Of a DNA stretch of 6,728 nt, positions 5,516-6,728 are shown piece after piece. A program made the translations under genes and the position numbers. Source of the DNA: JAEUIA01 sp038330085 (GTDB lineage: Bacteria > Planctomycetota > UBA1135 > GCA-002686595); assembly GCA_038330085.1 (NCBI GenBank), contig JBBQNP010000202.1:1-6728 (forward strand). The letters are read 5' to 3'. The notes below the pieces were generated by a model. The model was given only the letters and a program-made list of their open reading frames with translations. It made no database searches and had not been told where the DNA came from. Position 1 is the stretch's first letter. Every line of letters begins with the position of its first letter.

Positions 5516-6728
5516 AACCGATCCAGGTCAGCGCGGCGCGACGATCGCATCTGCACGCTTTCGTCGCAGGACTCTCCACCCTGACGGCGATCCTCTGTGT
5601 TGCACCGTCCGCGTCGGCGGACCGACTCATCACGCAGGACGGTCGCATCCTCACGCCGAAGAAGGCGCGCGCCGAGGGCACGGGCTACAAGCTCGTGTTC
5701 GAGCACGGCGAGATCGTGCTGAAGGACAAGTCGCTCGTCCGCGAGGTCGAGATGGAAGGCGACATGTCGGACTACGTGCCGGCGAACGACGACGAGAAGC
5801 AGAAGCTCGCGCAAGGCTACGTCAAATACCGCGGACACTGGGAGTCGGCTCCCGCATACCAGGAAGAGCTGCGCAAGAACTTCGAGGACGCCAAGAAGCG
5901 CACGGAGGAGATCAAGGCGCACTCCGACTGGAGCACCGGCTGGACGAAGACGACGAAGCACTTCGTCTTCAAGACCGACACGAGCCCGCAACTGCTCGAC
6001 TACTACTCGGAGTTGCTCGAGGCCTACTACGACTTGCAGGACGAGCGCATCGGCATCCACCCGCCGGTCGCGCTGTCGCGCAAGAAGATGGCGGTCAACA
6101 TCTACAAGTCGAACGCCGACTTCCACGATCACGTTGCCGCGCCGGACATCGGGCCGTCGGTGCTGGGCTACTTCTGGGCGTACGACCAGACGCTCAACTT
6201 CTATCACGAGTACTCCGAGCCCGAGCAGACGACATGGGTCGCGCTCCACGAGTGCACGCACCTGCTCACGTACCTCGTCGATCCGGCGTATCAATCGCAG
6301 ATCTGGGTGAACGAAGGCGTCGCCGACTACTTCGGGTCGAGCAAGGTCTACAAGGGCAAGAACGGCAAGCTCGTGATCGAGCCGGGTCAGCTGCAGACCG
6401 ACCGCATCCTGACCGTGCAGCAGGCGCTCAACGACGAGAAAGCGGCCGGCCCCGCGACCGCCGGCGTGAAGGTCAAGAACAACAAGGGCCGTCCGTTCAC
6501 GAAGCTCGAAGACCTCTTCATGCTCAAGCGCGAGGAGTTCGACGGCTTCCAGTACGCGCACGCGTGGTCGTTCGTCTACTTCCTGAACACCGCGCAAAAC
6601 GGCAAGTACGCCAAGTCCTTCAACAAGTTCTTCAAGGGTCTGTACACGACCGAGAAGGGCCTGCCCGTCAAGACCGACCAAGGCGGGAAGCGCGTCGAGG
6701 CCAAGGACATCCGCAACTACCTGCTCGC
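5512..6728 (+). CDS. Second secreted gluzincin-type metalloprotease, paralogue of the upstream gene (runs off right edge)
   Basis: 405 complete codons are present and the C-terminus lies beyond the window. The start is a GTG at 5512-5514 overlapping the upstream TGA (5513-5515) as GTGA. No in-frame ATG gives a better start, and this one yields a complete signal peptide: Lys2, Arg10, Arg11, hydrophobic core about 16-31, likely cleavage after ASA at 36. Residues 37-85 form a short beta-rich region beginning DRLITQDGRIL, followed by a charged, probably helical part (about 90-135). The peptidase domain has HECTH (246-250) with catalytic Glu247 and likely third ligand Glu268 in WVNEGVADYF, again HExxH-x17-E. 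YAHAWSFVYFL (348-358) matches YAQGWSLIYFL upstream. It resembles the DUF1570-like / peptidase-MA group of secreted bacterial proteins. All expected zinc ligands are present, so activity is likely, but the substrate is unknown. With no Shine-Dalgarno seen, translation probably depends on termination-reinitiation from the upstream gene. Confidence 0.8.
   Translation, partial: MKPIQVSAARRSHLHAFVAGLSTLTAILCVAPSASADRLITQDGRILTPKKARAEGTGYKLVFEHGEIVLKDKSLVREVEMEGDMSDYVPANDDEKQKLAQGYVKYRGHWESAPAYQEELRKNFEDAKKRTEEIKAHSDWSTGWTKTTKHFVFKTDTSPQLLDYYSELLEAYYDLQDERIGIHPPVALSRKKMAVNIYKSNADFHDHVAAPDIGPSVLGYFWAYDQTLNFYHEYSEPEQTTWVALHECTHLLTYLVDPAYQSQIWVNEGVADYFGSSKVYKGKNGKLVIEPGQLQTDRILTVQQALNDEKAAGPATAGVKVKNNKGRPFTKLEDLFMLKREEFDGFQYAHAWSFVYFLNTAQNGKYAKSFNKFFKGLYTTEKGLPVKTDQGGKRVEAKDIRNYLL

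Noticed and set aside
5539..5559. A possible twin-arginine (Tat) signal from Arg10-Arg11 of the second peptidase.
   Set aside because: The residues after the pair (Ser-His-Leu-His) do not fit the RRxFLK consensus; an ordinary Sec signal is the simpler reading.
5458..6681. A 407-codon open frame on the minus strand, antisense to the second peptidase gene.
   Set aside because: Shadow composition (Leu/Val/Arg/Glu-rich). The plus strand shows a conserved peptidase with a signal peptide.

Overview
The window is GC-rich (roughly two-thirds G+C by eye), with codons mostly ending in G or C. It encodes cell-envelope or secreted proteins of a Gram-negative-type bacterium. A membrane-anchored protein built from many carboxypeptidase-regulatory-like repeats sits beside secreted HExxH peptidases of the gluzincin / peptidase-MA-like (DUF1570-like) kind, and Shine-Dalgarno use is weak or inconsistent. 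This would fit Planctomycetota, with Myxococcota or another GC-rich deep-branching lineage as alternatives. The lineage is an inference; no taxonomic marker gene is present.

Layout from left to right. (1) Positions 1-201, minus strand: the N-terminal 67 codons of a gene that leaves the window. It has one membrane anchor followed by an Ala/Ser/Asp linker. (2) Positions 202-496: non-coding, holding a 4 x 13-bp imperfect tandem repeat (364-415). (3) Positions 497-3472, minus strand: a complete 991-residue protein with an N-terminal membrane anchor, a low-complexity stalk and about nine tandem beta-sandwich repeats. It has a good Shine-Dalgarno. (4) Positions 3473-3910: a 438-bp divergent intergenic region with a cluster of short direct and palindromic repeats at its right end. 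(5) Positions 3911-5515, plus strand: a complete 534-residue secreted protein, with a possible PsbP/Mog1-like N-terminal domain fused to a gluzincin-type peptidase domain (HEAFH, then Glu406). (6) Positions 5512-6728, plus strand: a second secreted gluzincin-like protein (HECTH, then Glu268). It starts at a GTG that overlaps the preceding TGA and runs off the right edge.

The two peptidase-like proteins are diverged paralogues with the same metal-ligand spacing, and they appear to be translationally coupled. The beta-repeat protein is transcribed divergently from them. A shared envelope role is plausible, for example proteolysis at the cell surface next to an adhesive or structural protein, but no substrate or pathway can be read from the sequence. 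No RNA gene, insertion sequence, CRISPR array or origin was found. The most unusual features are the coupled peptidase pair, the N-terminal domain fusion, and the two intergenic repeat clusters. Those clusters hold all the TTCGAA hexamers I could find in the window.
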